From IMG/VR virus record IMGVR_UViG_3300048017_000106, positions 1-22,931 of that record: a DNA stretch of 22,931 nucleotides; one strand, 5' to 3'. Every line of letters begins with the position of its first letter. Position 1 is the stretch's first letter. Shown here piece by piece: positions 1-7,310 of the stretch. The position numbers and the translations under genes are program-made. The stretch comes from a virus. The notes under the pieces were generated by a model that saw only the letters and a program-made list of their open reading frames with translations, did not search any database and had not been told where the DNA came from.

Positions 1-56
1 GCATATATTTCTGAATCCCTTTTGGACTTTTCGGCCCCGTATAGGTTTCTTTTCAT
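1..56 (-). CDS. N-terminal fragment of an unknown protein, cut by the window edge
   Basis: An ATG at 56-54 opens a frame that stays open to base 1 and gives 18 residues, MKRNLYGAEKSKRDSEIY. It begins 5 bases after the stop of the preceding gene, so it is probably the fourth gene of the small unit that starts at the 925-956 promoter. The fragment is basic and polar. It is too short to assign a family, and I make no functional call. Confidence 0.5.
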   Translation of the reverse strand, partial: MKRNLYGAEKSKRDSEIY

Positions 57-61
57 CTAGT

Positions 62-274
62 TTAGTTAAAATATTCGTCTATTTCTTCTTTTGTCAAGTC
101 AACAAAACTACCATTATCATTTAATTTTAACATTTTAAAACCTGAAACACCGTAACCAATATCAATTTTGTTAAAATCAAGGTTTAATTTTAATGTGCTT
201 TTCGGCTGCCGAATTGGCAAATAGTCCCCTTTTTTGGCAGCTATTGCCATCATTAAAAGTTTTTTATATTCCAT
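62..274 (-). CDS. Small unknown protein, 70 aa
   Basis: The frame stays open back to an ATG at 328, but the ATG at 274 is the better start. It lies one base after the TAA (278-276) of the upstream gene, a typical translational-coupling arrangement, whereas the 328 start would overlap that gene by 53 bases. From 274 the protein begins MEYKKLLMMAIAAKKGDY and ends EEIDEYFN. It is soluble, with a short helical start and a mixed, acidic C-terminus, and has no recognisable domain. It is the third gene of the small unit after the late terminator. The role is unknown; small accessory phage genes are common at such sites. Confidence 0.6.
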   Translation of the reverse strand: MEYKKLLMMAIAAKKGDYLPIRQPKSTLKLNLDFNKIDIGYGVSGFKMLKLNDNGSFVDLTKEEIDEYFN

Positions 275-275
275 A

Positions 276-662
276 TTAATATTCTGCTGGATTTCCATAT
301 TTACTTTCCGCCCATATATCATATTCACATTCTTTTTTATGGCATTCTAGCGCCTCAACTAAGTAGCTGTATGAGTTTTTAAGGCCTGCTATTATTTCGG
401 CTTTAGAACGCCCGTTTACGTCCTCCGTTGTAGTTGCGCTAAAGTCCGTTTCTTCGTCATTTATTGACATTTCATAATAATAACCTGAAATTGGATTAAA
501 TCGTAATTCGCATTCGATATAGTGGTGTTCGTATTGGTTGCCCAATAATTCAATTTCATGTTCAAATATACTGTCAATTTTAGAGGATCTTTTGTCCTCG
601 TGAACAGTTCTGCCGTTTAACGGGTTAATACTAGTTGTAAAGTGCCTTTTGTACGTTTTCAT
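276..662 (-). CDS. Unknown soluble protein, 128 aa
   Basis: This is an intact frame from ATG 662. A 13-base element identical to the one before the 882 gene ends eight bases upstream of the start. The product is polar and acidic in the middle, with several His and Tyr residues (HEIELLGNQYEHHYIECELR) and a C-terminal EALECHKKECEYDIW region holding two of its three cysteines. There is no signal peptide or membrane segment. I do not recognise a family. It is probably co-transcribed with its neighbours from the promoter at 925-956 and coupled to the gene that starts at 274. Confidence 0.65.
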   Translation of the reverse strand: MKTYKRHFTTSINPLNGRTVHEDKRSSKIDSIFEHEIELLGNQYEHHYIECELRFNPISGYYYEMSINDEETDFSATTTEDVNGRSKAEIIAGLKNSYSYLVEALECHKKECEYDIWAESKYGNPAEY

Positions 663-670
663 AATATGAT

Positions 671-683
671 TTGTTTAAGTTTT
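671..683 (-). promoter_or_regulatory. Repeated 13-bp start-leader element, copy 2
   Basis: On the minus strand this reads AAAACTTAAACAA and is followed by exactly eight bases and then the ATG at 662. It is identical, at identical spacing, to the element at 891-903. It overlaps the stop codon of the upstream gene (684-682). It may act in translation initiation, since Bacteroidota starts depend on A/T-rich leaders more than on Shine-Dalgarno pairing. It could also be a leftover of gene duplication. Confidence 0.45.
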
Positions 684-882
684 AAATGTCTTTTGTAAAT
701 GTAGCTATTTTATGGAAAACGATTTTCAATGCAGAATTTTGTTGTTTGTAAAGTCCATTTTCATTAAAAGTGTAATTTCCCTGGTTATTTACCTGATGTT
801 CATTTGAACCCATAAAGGTAATTTTACCTTCTATTTTTAAATTTTTTATTTCTTTTCCCGATATTGTTTTGATATTTTCCAT
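682..882 (-). CDS. Small unknown protein, 66 aa
   Basis: This is the first gene after the predicted promoter at 925-956. Its ATG at 882 gives a 5' leader of about 35-40 bases carrying the AAAACTTAAACAA element. The protein (MENIKTISGKEIKNLKIEGK at the start) is basic and apparently beta-rich, with GKITFMGSNE and GNYTFNENGLY stretches that suggest a small beta sheet. There is no signal peptide or membrane segment and no recognised family. The promoter-proximal position suggests it is well expressed. Confidence 0.65.
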   Translation of the reverse strand: MENIKTISGKEIKNLKIEGKITFMGSNEHQVNNQGNYTFNENGLYKQQNSALKIVFHKIATFTKDI

Positions 883-890
883 AATCTTGA

Positions 891-903
891 TTGTTTAAGT
901 TTT
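891..903 (-). promoter_or_regulatory. Repeated 13-bp start-leader element, copy 1
   Basis: This is a minus-strand AAAACTTAAACAA element, eight bases before the ATG at 882. It matches the element at 671-683 in all 13 bases and in distance from the start. It lies between the likely transcription start near 918-921 and the start codon, so it would be in the mRNA leader. Confidence 0.45.
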
Positions 904-924
904 GTTTAATTCCTAATTGTTGAA

Positions 925-956
925 CAAATATAACACCTTTATTTTGATTGTGCAAA
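925..956 (-). promoter_or_regulatory. Bacteroidota-type promoter
   Basis: On the minus strand TTTG (956-953) is followed after 20 bases by TATATTTG (932-925). This fits the known Bacteroidota consensus of a TTTG or TTG box near -33 and TAnnTTTG near -7. It stands in a 183-base noncoding gap just downstream of the late-operon terminator and 43 bases before the 882 start codon. It would drive the genes running from 882 to base 1. The spacing and exact boxes make it one of the better-supported sites in the window. Confidence 0.7.
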
Positions 957-995
957 CATTTTCACAATTATTTTTAAAATATTTTTAAAATACAC

Positions 996-1029
996 AAAAA
1001 AAACCGCTCACCAAACGGCGAACGGCTTT
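996..1029 (-). terminator. Rho-independent terminator of the late operon
   Basis: In the minus-strand RNA the arms at 1029-1017 and 1012-1000 form a 13-bp stem with a GUUU loop (1016-1013). All 13 positions pair, counting three G-U wobbles. The stem runs into a tract of eight U residues (1003-996). It lies 36 bases after the stop of the last appendage gene (1066-1485) and before the promoter at 925-956, so it separates two transcription units. Confidence 0.85.
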
Positions 1030-1065
1030 AATTAATCATTCTGAATCACTATTTCTCTAACCCTT

Positions 1066-1485
1066 TTACAAACTCATTAGATTATCGTAGTCGTCAAATA
1101 ACCCCAAACCATCAGCAACCAATATTCTTTGAACTATTAACACCTCTGGATTAATATCTTTTTTCAACAATTGGTTATTTAAGAAATTAAACTCTTTTGG
1201 CCCAACTATTGCAGGTGTTATATCGTTGCCATTTTCATCATAAATACTATCTGGAATGGGTATTTTTACACCTGTTGTATCATTCACTTGCCTGTCGTTG
1301 GTGATTTTAAACTGGCCGCTTACATTTGGTATCATTTTACCTAGCCTTTTGTTGTCCTGCCCAAAATGCAATATCTCAAATGGGCATACGGCCTCATTCT
1401 TATTGTAGTCAATTGTTATAACCCCGACCTTTATTTTCCTTTTTACGGGAAACATTTTATTTGTTGAAATGTCTATTAGTGCCAT
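1066..1485 (-). CDS. Unknown late-operon protein, 139 aa, likely structural
   Basis: This is the last gene before the terminator. The product starts MALIDISTNKMFPVKRKIKV and is a mixed, probably beta-rich soluble protein without signal peptide or membrane segments. It follows the 543-aa fibre gene by 11 bases. Membership of the fibre operon suggests an appendage component or fibre assembly factor, as fibre genes are often followed by a dedicated chaperone. No conserved motif confirms either, so the function stays open. Confidence 0.7.
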   Translation of the reverse strand: MALIDISTNKMFPVKRKIKVGVITIDYNKNEAVCPFEILHFGQDNKRLGKMIPNVSGQFKITNDRQVNDTTGVKIPIPDSIYDENGNDITPAIVGPKEFNFLNNQLLKKDINPEVLIVQRILVADGLGLFDDYDNLMSL

Positions 1486-1496
1486 ATGGTTTATTA

Positions 1497-3128
1497 TTAT
1501 GCTTTTCTTAAAATTATTTTTGGCGCAACATATGCTTGATAAATGTAATTAACATTGCTTCCCCAACTACTAGGTAATCCACCCGTTATAGAATCTATAT
1601 AATAACCAATTGAGGCCCCTTGGCTATAAGGGTCTCCCCCTGCAATTGAAGAATCTTCAAAAAGGTTTCGTCTTGATACACTAGGCGCAACTGATTGGCC
1701 TACGCCAACGATCCAAACTACACCACTAAGGCTTTGCGATATAGTTAAAAGGTTTGCGCCTGCTACTGCTGTATTTAGCTGCCCAAAATCCGTAATTAAT
1801 GCATCAGGAAAACCATTTGTGTCCGAATAAACCCCTAATCTAAGAAATGAGCCTGCTGATGCAAGGCACCCTATGCCTATACGGTCAAATGTTTGCCCAA
1901 CCGTGCCAACGTCAAACCGTTGGGCAAATAACCTATTAAGTGTAATTGTGCCAAATGATACCCCTGTTGATCCTGTTGGGTAATAATAAAGGCCTGATTT
2001 TCTTGGTATTTCACCTAAGTTAATATTCCCACTACCTAATAATGATGCAGTATTTATCGTTTTGATGTTAGTAGCTGAAACCAAAGTATCTTGCTTGCTC
2101 GATGCTAATCCTGAATATTGGCTATTTGTGGCATTGTCGCCAGTATTTGCCCCACTTGTATTGGCTATTAATGTTAAATTTGCATCCGTTACATACCTTT
2201 TATTTGCGCTGTCTGTAATATTTGCTGTTGTGCTTGTATCTAAGTTAGGAACATTTCCCAATCCTATACTATTTTTATCTATTAATAAGTTGCCTGGCCC
2301 TAAAATGCTGGTAGAATTTATTGTTTTAATGTTAGAACCACTAATTAGTGTGGACTGTTTTTGCGAATTATAATCCTCATGTATATAATTATAAATGCTA
2401 TTTTGCCAATATACTATTAAACTTTCACCATATATTAAAGTTACAATATCATTGCTTAACATATCTTTTATGGTAAGATTGTATATAGTTGCATTGTATA
2501 TTTTAACCGTAGTTTTTGTTGTTGAAGTCCATATTTGAACATTAATATTGGTAGCACTTCCACCTTGTGTAATTAGCACCGTATTATCGGAGTGTGTAGA
2601 ATTAAGCGTAATATTACTGCCATTATTTAGAACTTCAGAGTATTTTAAATAGTAGCTTGTTGCCCTGTTGTCTGGGTCGTAAACGGATTTCGACATTTTT
2701 AAATCTAATGCCGTTTGTTGTGCTGTGCTTACTGGTTTATTTACATCGCTTGTATTGTCTACATTTCCCAATCCAACTTGCGTCTTTGTAACGCTGTGTG
2801 GGTTGTTGGTAAGTCCTAAATGGTTTAATAAATTAGTCCCGTTGGTGCTTATCCATGTTACCGCTGAATTGTAGGCCGTTTCTAAAGCTGTGGTAAATAT
2901 TGCAGTTATGGAAGCAAGTTTGTTTTTTTCAGCTGTGGTGTAATTTTCATCTGAACCGCCACCGCCCCCTGTTTCATCTTGCCAAACAGTATCGTGATTT
3001 GTATTTGAGTTTTTCTTTAATACCTGCCCTGTGGTGCCTCCTGTTGGCACCCCAACGCCATCGGCTCCCGCTGGGCCTGTCGCTCCCGCTTGGTTTATCA
3101 ATACATCAACTTCAACTATTTTTACCAT
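1497..3128 (-). CDS. Tail fibre / receptor-binding protein with collagen-like start, 543 aa
   Basis: Fibre motifs are visible in order: a collagen-like GATGPAGAD at residues 15-23, GGTTGQVLKK near 30-39, a polyglycine hinge (TGGGGGSD, about 53-60), then HSVTKTQVGLGNVDNTSD (111-128) followed by NKPVSTAQQTALDLK. These motifs are widespread in phage fibre and tail-collar proteins. Two similar NIKTIN..S.LG.GN segments occur in the middle, pointing to a repetitive trimeric shaft. The last 170 or so residues lack repeats and look like a compact beta-rich tip, probably the receptor-binding head. The start codon overlaps the previous stop by one base (TAATG). Confidence is high for fibre and low for receptor type. 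Confidence 0.82.
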   Translation of the reverse strand: MVKIVEVDVLINQAGATGPAGADGVGVPTGGTTGQVLKKNSNTNHDTVWQDETGGGGGSDENYTTAEKNKLASITAIFTTALETAYNSAVTWISTNGTNLLNHLGLTNNPHSVTKTQVGLGNVDNTSDVNKPVSTAQQTALDLKMSKSVYDPDNRATSYYLKYSEVLNNGSNITLNSTHSDNTVLITQGGSATNINVQIWTSTTKTTVKIYNATIYNLTIKDMLSNDIVTLIYGESLIVYWQNSIYNYIHEDYNSQKQSTLISGSNIKTINSTSILGPGNLLIDKNSIGLGNVPNLDTSTTANITDSANKRYVTDANLTLIANTSGANTGDNATNSQYSGLASSKQDTLVSATNIKTINTASLLGSGNINLGEIPRKSGLYYYPTGSTGVSFGTITLNRLFAQRFDVGTVGQTFDRIGIGCLASAGSFLRLGVYSDTNGFPDALITDFGQLNTAVAGANLLTISQSLSGVVWIVGVGQSVAPSVSRRNLFEDSSIAGGDPYSQGASIGYYIDSITGGLPSSWGSNVNYIYQAYVAPKIILRKA

Positions 3129-4156
3129 TATACGTATTCTTCAACAATTGCATTTATAACAAAGTGAGTAGTTGCAGCGTTGGCTAAAACTACCTGTACC
3201 AATATACTTTCGTTTGCGTTTAAAATTAAAGGTTCATCTTGCCCAAATTCTTCTAATAAATCTAAATCTTGGTGAGCTATCCATCCTACCGCTGTGTATA
3301 ACCTATCTACATAACGAGTACATAAAACTGCCGTTCCTGCTGTTGCTGTAATGGCTGTTGCTGCCGCCCCGTCCGCTGTTGTTCCGTTCCTTACAATTGC
3401 TACTGTATTGGGCATTGTAGTATCCCATTTAACGGCTGTTAAAGTAGTGCCACCCGTTGGTAAGGCTGCTGGCCTTGATAGTTTAATGCTTGGTGAAACT
3501 GATACTAAAACCGCTGTCGAATCAACAAGTACCTCCAACTTTTTTATCGCCAATTTTTTAACCGACCCACTAGGGTTTTCAATGGTAAACAAGTTTTGTG
3601 GGGTTGCTGCCGTTCCAATAATTCTAAAACTCGAATACCCATACTGTCCTACTTTGTTTCTTGCGCTGTTTTGGGCTATTGCTACCTTAAAATTACCCTC
3701 GTTGGTTACCGCTGTCGGGAATGGTGGCATATTACCAAACCATGTATCTAAAACCAAGTTTGTTGTAGTAGAAGCACCCTCATTTTTAACGGTAACTTTT
3801 ATATAGTTGGCATTTACTTGTATAGTTTCGTTAAATGGCTGGTTGGCTAATCTTGTAAATGTCGAAGTAGCAACTAATTGCGTGCCACCTGAATCAATGT
3901 ACTGAAATATGTTTATAGTAGTCGGTTGGTCAACCCTTAAAGCAACCAATAGCCCTATTCCTGTAAGTAGGTTTTCAACCGTTCCCGTAAATGTAGAACC
4001 CGCTGTTAATTGCGCTGTGCTACTATTGCCTGTCGACTGAATAAAAGTTGTAGCCCCAATACTAATAGGCACGCCTGTTTGATTCGAAGCTATTACTACT
4101 GGCTCACTATTAGCCATTGTAGCTTGGCCGTTTGGATTACTTTTTTTGTATGCCAT
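3128..4156 (-). CDS. Phage appendage structural protein, 342 aa
   Basis: The N-terminus contains NPNGQATMANSEPVVIAS (residues 8-25), a signature I recognise from many structural and appendage proteins of environmental tailed phages. The rest is rich in Thr, Ala, Val and Asn, with repeated beta-strand-like stretches and no membrane segment, as expected for a beta-sandwich virion protein. It lies between two fibre-like genes and is joined to the next by a TAATG overlap, suggesting coupled translation. Its position in the appendage is unknown. Confidence 0.72.
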   Translation of the reverse strand: MAYKKSNPNGQATMANSEPVVIASNQTGVPISIGATTFIQSTGNSSTAQLTAGSTFTGTVENLLTGIGLLVALRVDQPTTINIFQYIDSGGTQLVATSTFTRLANQPFNETIQVNANYIKVTVKNEGASTTTNLVLDTWFGNMPPFPTAVTNEGNFKVAIAQNSARNKVGQYGYSSFRIIGTAATPQNLFTIENPSGSVKKLAIKKLEVLVDSTAVLVSVSPSIKLSRPAALPTGGTTLTAVKWDTTMPNTVAIVRNGTTADGAAATAITATAGTAVLCTRYVDRLYTAVGWIAHQDLDLLEEFGQDEPLILNANESILVQVVLANAATTHFVINAIVEEYV

Positions 4157-4160
4157 TATT

Positions 4161-4601
4161 TTACACTATTTTCCACTCTGTATTATTAGAAATTAAATCC
4201 ACGCTATCCTCAATAGCTACTTCAATCGTTGCCGTTCCTTCTATTGTTTCCGCACCCGCTCCATCTATTGTCAAAGTTCCCCCTATACATTTCACCGTAT
4301 ATCTGTTGGTATTTCCAACCGCTGTTGGCATTGTTAATGTTAAAGTTGACGTGCAAAAATATACGTAATCCGTTGCCCCTGAACTGCCTGCCGTTGTATT
4401 GCCTGAAATATTATTTACCGACCTTGTAATCCCACCGCCCCCACCTGTATCTAAGTCAGTAATTGATCCATTTTCTTTTTTTCTGAACTTGTTTAAGCTT
4501 AAATTATAAGTAATATCCCCGTTATTAACTGGCTCGCCCCCTGTTGTTGGCTTGACATTAATTCCCGTTGTACTAAGAAATAATTTACTAAATAAATCCA
4601 T
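4161..4601 (-). CDS. Short fibre-like protein with polyglycine hinge, 146 aa
   Basis: The N-terminal 75 residues hold a TTGGEPVNNGDITYN segment, a stretch resembling the short attachment modules of fibres (SLNKFRKKENGSITDL), and then a TGGGGG hinge. The second half (about residues 86-146) is a run of short beta strands such as TLTLTMPTAVGNTNRYTVK, ending in SNNTEWKIV, a pattern common in fibre tips with a beta-helical or jelly-roll trimer. It is probably a small appendage or a partner of the neighbouring fibres. The hinge DNA shares an 11-base G-rich word with the hinge of the 1497-3128 gene. Confidence 0.68.
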   Translation of the reverse strand: MDLFSKLFLSTTGINVKPTTGGEPVNNGDITYNLSLNKFRKKENGSITDLDTGGGGGITRSVNNISGNTTAGSSGATDYVYFCTSTLTLTMPTAVGNTNRYTVKCIGGTLTIDGAGAETIEGTATIEVAIEDSVDLISNNTEWKIV

Positions 4602-4603
4602 AA

Positions 4604-5803
4604 TTAACCAATTATTACAACCTTGTAAGCATTAGAAGCTGGTGCCACATCAAATTTAAAAGTCGTTGTATTACTTGCATACACAATATCTACCATTATT
4701 AAGGTATTTGTAGCTGCATCCCTGCATTGTGCAATTTTATCAATAGTTCCCAAGTTGTCGGAAACTACTAAATTGACTGTTGAACCATCACCAATTGTTG
4801 CTATTTTCTTAATAGGAAAATTAGTCAAGTCTTGTGGTGTTACTGCTTTTGTAGTTACTGACTTGGCCTCCGCCTCCGCTTGTGTTGCTAAAGTAACTAA
4901 CCCCAAAGTTGAAGTAGTCGCTGCATCAACATTATTTTGAACTATTGTCCAACTTGCTCCTACTGATGCGTGTGTGCCTGCTATTGCTGTTGTAAAACAA
5001 TGTAGCACATCACCAACGGTAACAGCCACGCCCGAACCTCCCCCAATTAAGCCCGCAACTGTAACTCTGTAAAATTCTCCTGCATTGGCCGCTGGATAGT
5101 TTGGGTTTGTTGAGCAATCAATACCGCCCATCGGCTTCGCAACACCTGAAACCGCTGCCGCAATAGCTGCTTTGGTTGCCTGTTGTGTTGCTATTCGTGT
5201 TGAGCTGTTAGCCGTCATTGCACTATCGTTATCAATAACACTAGCGGCAAAATCGGCTGTTTCTAAATTTGAAATTACGTTGCCCGTTCCATTTGCATCA
5301 ATTGTGGTATTTGTGAATACCTTTGTGCTAGCTGCATAGCCTGTAAATTTACCTTGTAGTTTGCCTATACCTTGTAAAATAGTATCCCCTGCTACTACAT
5401 CAGTTGTAGTTGCAAATGATATTCCAGTTAATAAGCCCGCTGCAATTCCCGAAGGAATAACATAATCGGTTCCACTTACTGAAATACTTACAACTCCGTT
5501 TGTATCAACTTTTATAATGCCACCCGCACTTGCAAAGTCTATAATTGTTTTATTTAACCCTGCTGAAACTTTTAAACGGTTCGCACTTCCTGAATTTGCT
5601 GTTTGCGTTACATCGCCTGTTCCTGCTACGCTTAAATAGACCCATGACCCGTTATGGTAGCACCCAAGCTGATTTAAAGTTGTATCATAATAGATTTGTC
5701 CATTTACTGGTGACCCTGGTGCCGAACCTAAATTCTGTACTTTTGCGTTTTGAATTTCGGATTTTGCTAGGTTAATCCCTGACCCGTACAATATTGCGCT
5801 CAT
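4604..5803 (-). CDS. Tail fibre-like protein, 399 aa
   Basis: The N-terminus has AKSEIQNAKVQNLGSAPGSP followed by NGQIYYDTTLNQLGCYHNGSWVYL (roughly residues 14-57), a module very common at the start of phage fibre and neck-appendage proteins. The middle is Thr/Ser/Ala rich, with LQGIGKLQGK and ATQQATKAAIAAAVSG stretches consistent with trimeric coiled and beta segments. The C-terminus (NTTTFKFDVAPASNAYKVVIIG) looks like a closed beta domain. The start is preceded by an A-rich leader without Shine-Dalgarno pairing. Confidence 0.75.
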   Translation of the reverse strand: MSAILYGSGINLAKSEIQNAKVQNLGSAPGSPVNGQIYYDTTLNQLGCYHNGSWVYLSVAGTGDVTQTANSGSANRLKVSAGLNKTIIDFASAGGIIKVDTNGVVSISVSGTDYVIPSGIAAGLLTGISFATTTDVVAGDTILQGIGKLQGKFTGYAASTKVFTNTTIDANGTGNVISNLETADFAASVIDNDSAMTANSSTRIATQQATKAAIAAAVSGVAKPMGGIDCSTNPNYPAANAGEFYRVTVAGLIGGGSGVAVTVGDVLHCFTTAIAGTHASVGASWTIVQNNVDAATTSTLGLVTLATQAEAEAKSVTTKAVTPQDLTNFPIKKIATIGDGSTVNLVVSDNLGTIDKIAQCRDAATNTLIMVDIVYASNTTTFKFDVAPASNAYKVVIIG

Positions 5804-5826
5804 AATCTTTTTTTTAAATATTAATA

Positions 5827-6120
5827 TTAACTACACAAAGCAACTCCGCTTGTGTTGCTGTCAAACCTTACTATTGAACTATTTATATTCACGTCTTCAA
5901 TTACAGTTACCATAAAATCACCTGCCGAATTTTTAACCCTAATATTTGGGTAAAACCCTAAATTGTGGGTTATTGTCCATTCATTGCTTGCTATATTTTG
6001 CTCATGTAAATAATAACCCCCTGTTCCATAACTATTAATAATAATATTTCCCGAAGCAAATAGCTCTGCATCCATTGTGGGAATGCTTTCTTGAATTATT
6101 ATTTCGTCCTCTGTTTCCAT
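5827..6120 (-). CDS. Small fibre-domain protein, 97 aa
   Basis: Residues 47-97 carry EWTITHNLGFYPNIRVKNSA followed by a strand-turn pattern and VRFDSNTSGVALC. This W-T-I-x-H-N-L-G-x-x-P motif is a known small beta domain in many phage fibre and baseplate-appendage proteins. Here it stands almost alone, with a 45-residue acidic N-terminus (METEDEIIIQESIP). It may be a separate subunit of a composite appendage or a tip domain split from a larger fibre. It sits between two appendage genes with short intergenic gaps. Confidence 0.72.
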   Translation of the reverse strand: METEDEIIIQESIPTMDAELFASGNIIINSYGTGGYYLHEQNIASNEWTITHNLGFYPNIRVKNSAGDFMVTVIEDVNINSSIVRFDSNTSGVALCS

Positions 6121-6124
6121 TATA

Positions 6125-6766
6125 TTAATATACTATCGCTAACCTCGTAAATACTGCCACCCCCTCAATGTCAAGTTCTGTATCGCCAATTACTGTAATT
6201 GTATCAGTTTGCACCCAATTGGCACCATTAAAAAGGCTTACAAATGGTGGCTTTGTCGTAAATAATGCGCCTGAAACCGTTACATTTTTCAATAATGTCG
6301 ATGCAAATGAACTTGTATAATAGTTGGCTTTTAAGTCCAACGTTTCTGGCAATAAATAAACCCCGTTAATTGTTATTAGATTATCGTAGGTATCTTGAAT
6401 ATCACAATTAGGCCTGACATCATTGGAAACGTCTAAAAAGCCTGCGTAAACACATCGTGTCCCTGCAACTCGAACGTAATTAATAACCCAATCATAACGG
6501 CCCTGCGGTAACGAGCCTAAATTTATATTGCAACTAATTAAATTGCCAACCTGACTAATTCCGCTTGCAAAATTAAACGATAATAATGCCGTTGTAAGTA
6601 AGGCCTCCCCTTGTGTATATACCTTAATTTCCACGTTGGTTAACGCCTCATTATTTGGAGTACCATCAAGAAACTTGTTCCGCAAAGTAAAAGACGTGCT
6701 TTGACCAACCCTTACATATCTGCTATATTCGGGTGGTCGCTCATCTATTCTGTAACCTATTGCCAT
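6125..6766 (-). CDS. Appendage or baseplate protein, 213 aa
   Basis: This is a soluble protein. Residues 1-115 or so look like an Ig-like or BppU-N-like beta sandwich: RVGQSTSFTLRNKFLDGTP, then TNVEIKVYTQGEALLTTAL and LPQGRYDWVINYVR. BppU-type domains anchor receptor-binding proteins to baseplates of siphophages, which would suit the first gene of a fibre block, but this link is only a pattern judgement. The remainder is a second beta-rich region. Its stop lies four bases before the ATG at 6120. Confidence 0.65.
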   Translation of the reverse strand: MAIGYRIDERPPEYSRYVRVGQSTSFTLRNKFLDGTPNNEALTNVEIKVYTQGEALLTTALLSFNFASGISQVGNLISCNINLGSLPQGRYDWVINYVRVAGTRCVYAGFLDVSNDVRPNCDIQDTYDNLITINGVYLLPETLDLKANYYTSSFASTLLKNVTVSGALFTTKPPFVSLFNGANWVQTDTITVIGDTELDIEGVAVFTRLAIVY

Positions 6767-7120
6767 TTATTTTAATATTAATATTGCTCCAATTCCTGCA
6801 ACTAATCCTGTTTTTAAATTGCCAAATAACTTGGCGTTTTTCACCTTTTTTAATTGCTTTCTATTGATCGCAATTAAACTATCTTTTTGAAAGTCGAAAT
6901 ATTTATCTTTGCTTTTGCCTAAATTTATCAATGCCTCATTTTCTTTTACCAAAATTGGATATTTTAAAATATATCCTTTAATTTCTGCGCTCTTTGATTT
7001 TGGTACTTTCCAAATCTCTAGGCTGTCATTTACTGATTTCAATTCCGTATTTTGACCGAAGCAATTCCACCCCGCTATCTGGATCAATACTAAGCAAACT
7101 ATCAATACTATTTTTTTCAT
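6767..7120 (-). CDS. Exported spanin-like protein with C-terminal hydrophobic segment, 117 aa
   Basis: The N-terminus MKKIVLIVCLVLIQIAGWNC followed by FGQ is a clear export signal and resembles flavobacterial signal peptides that end in FGQ or FAQ. C20 is preceded by GWN, which is not a canonical lipobox, so lipidation is doubtful. The middle is charged and helical (SKSAEIKGYILKYP, RKQLKKVKNAK). Residues 101-116 (NLKTGLVAGIGAILIL) are hydrophobic and could be a membrane anchor. Export signal, helical linker and C-terminal anchor match the layout of a unimolecular spanin, and location downstream of the endolysin fits. The first 95 bases overlap the previous gene in another frame, as in Rz/Rz1 pairs. 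Confidence 0.6.
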   Translation of the reverse strand: MKKIVLIVCLVLIQIAGWNCFGQNTELKSVNDSLEIWKVPKSKSAEIKGYILKYPILVKENEALINLGKSKDKYFDFQKDSLIAINRKQLKKVKNAKLFGNLKTGLVAGIGAILILK

Positions 7121-7310
7121 CTTGTATTATTTTTAATTTCAATGAATCGCTTTTTACTTGCTCCTTCGGTGTGATTTTCACATCATTTAAGGCTGTTATG
7201 CCATAGCCAATAAAAAAACAAATTAGGGCCAAAAATATGATAATTGCACCCCTCAATATTATTGGCAAACTTAAAAACTCTTTGTAACTATCCTTTATGA
7301 ATCTTATCAT
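7026..7310 (-). CDS. Small single-pass membrane protein, inner-spanin-like, 94 aa
   Basis: A basic N-terminus is followed by one hydrophobic segment at about residues 18-40 (ILRGAIIIFLALICFFIGYG) and a charged, helix-prone C-terminal half (PKEQVKSDSLKLKIIQDEKN). An N-in/C-out single pass with a periplasmic helical tail is the shape of an inner-membrane spanin (Rz type). Its C-terminal coding region overlaps the start of the exported 117-aa protein in another frame, which supports a spanin pair. It overlaps the upstream gene by 23 bases. No sequence family is recognised, so the call rests on topology and context. Confidence 0.58.
   Translation of the reverse strand: MIRFIKDSYKEFLSLPIILRGAIIIFLALICFFIGYGITALNDVKITPKEQVKSDSLKLKIIQDEKNSIDSLLSIDPDSGVELLRSKYGIEISK

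Noticed and set aside
62-328. Start at ATG 328 for the leftmost complete gene
   Set aside because: It would overlap the upstream gene by 53 bases, whereas ATG 274 follows that gene's stop by one base.
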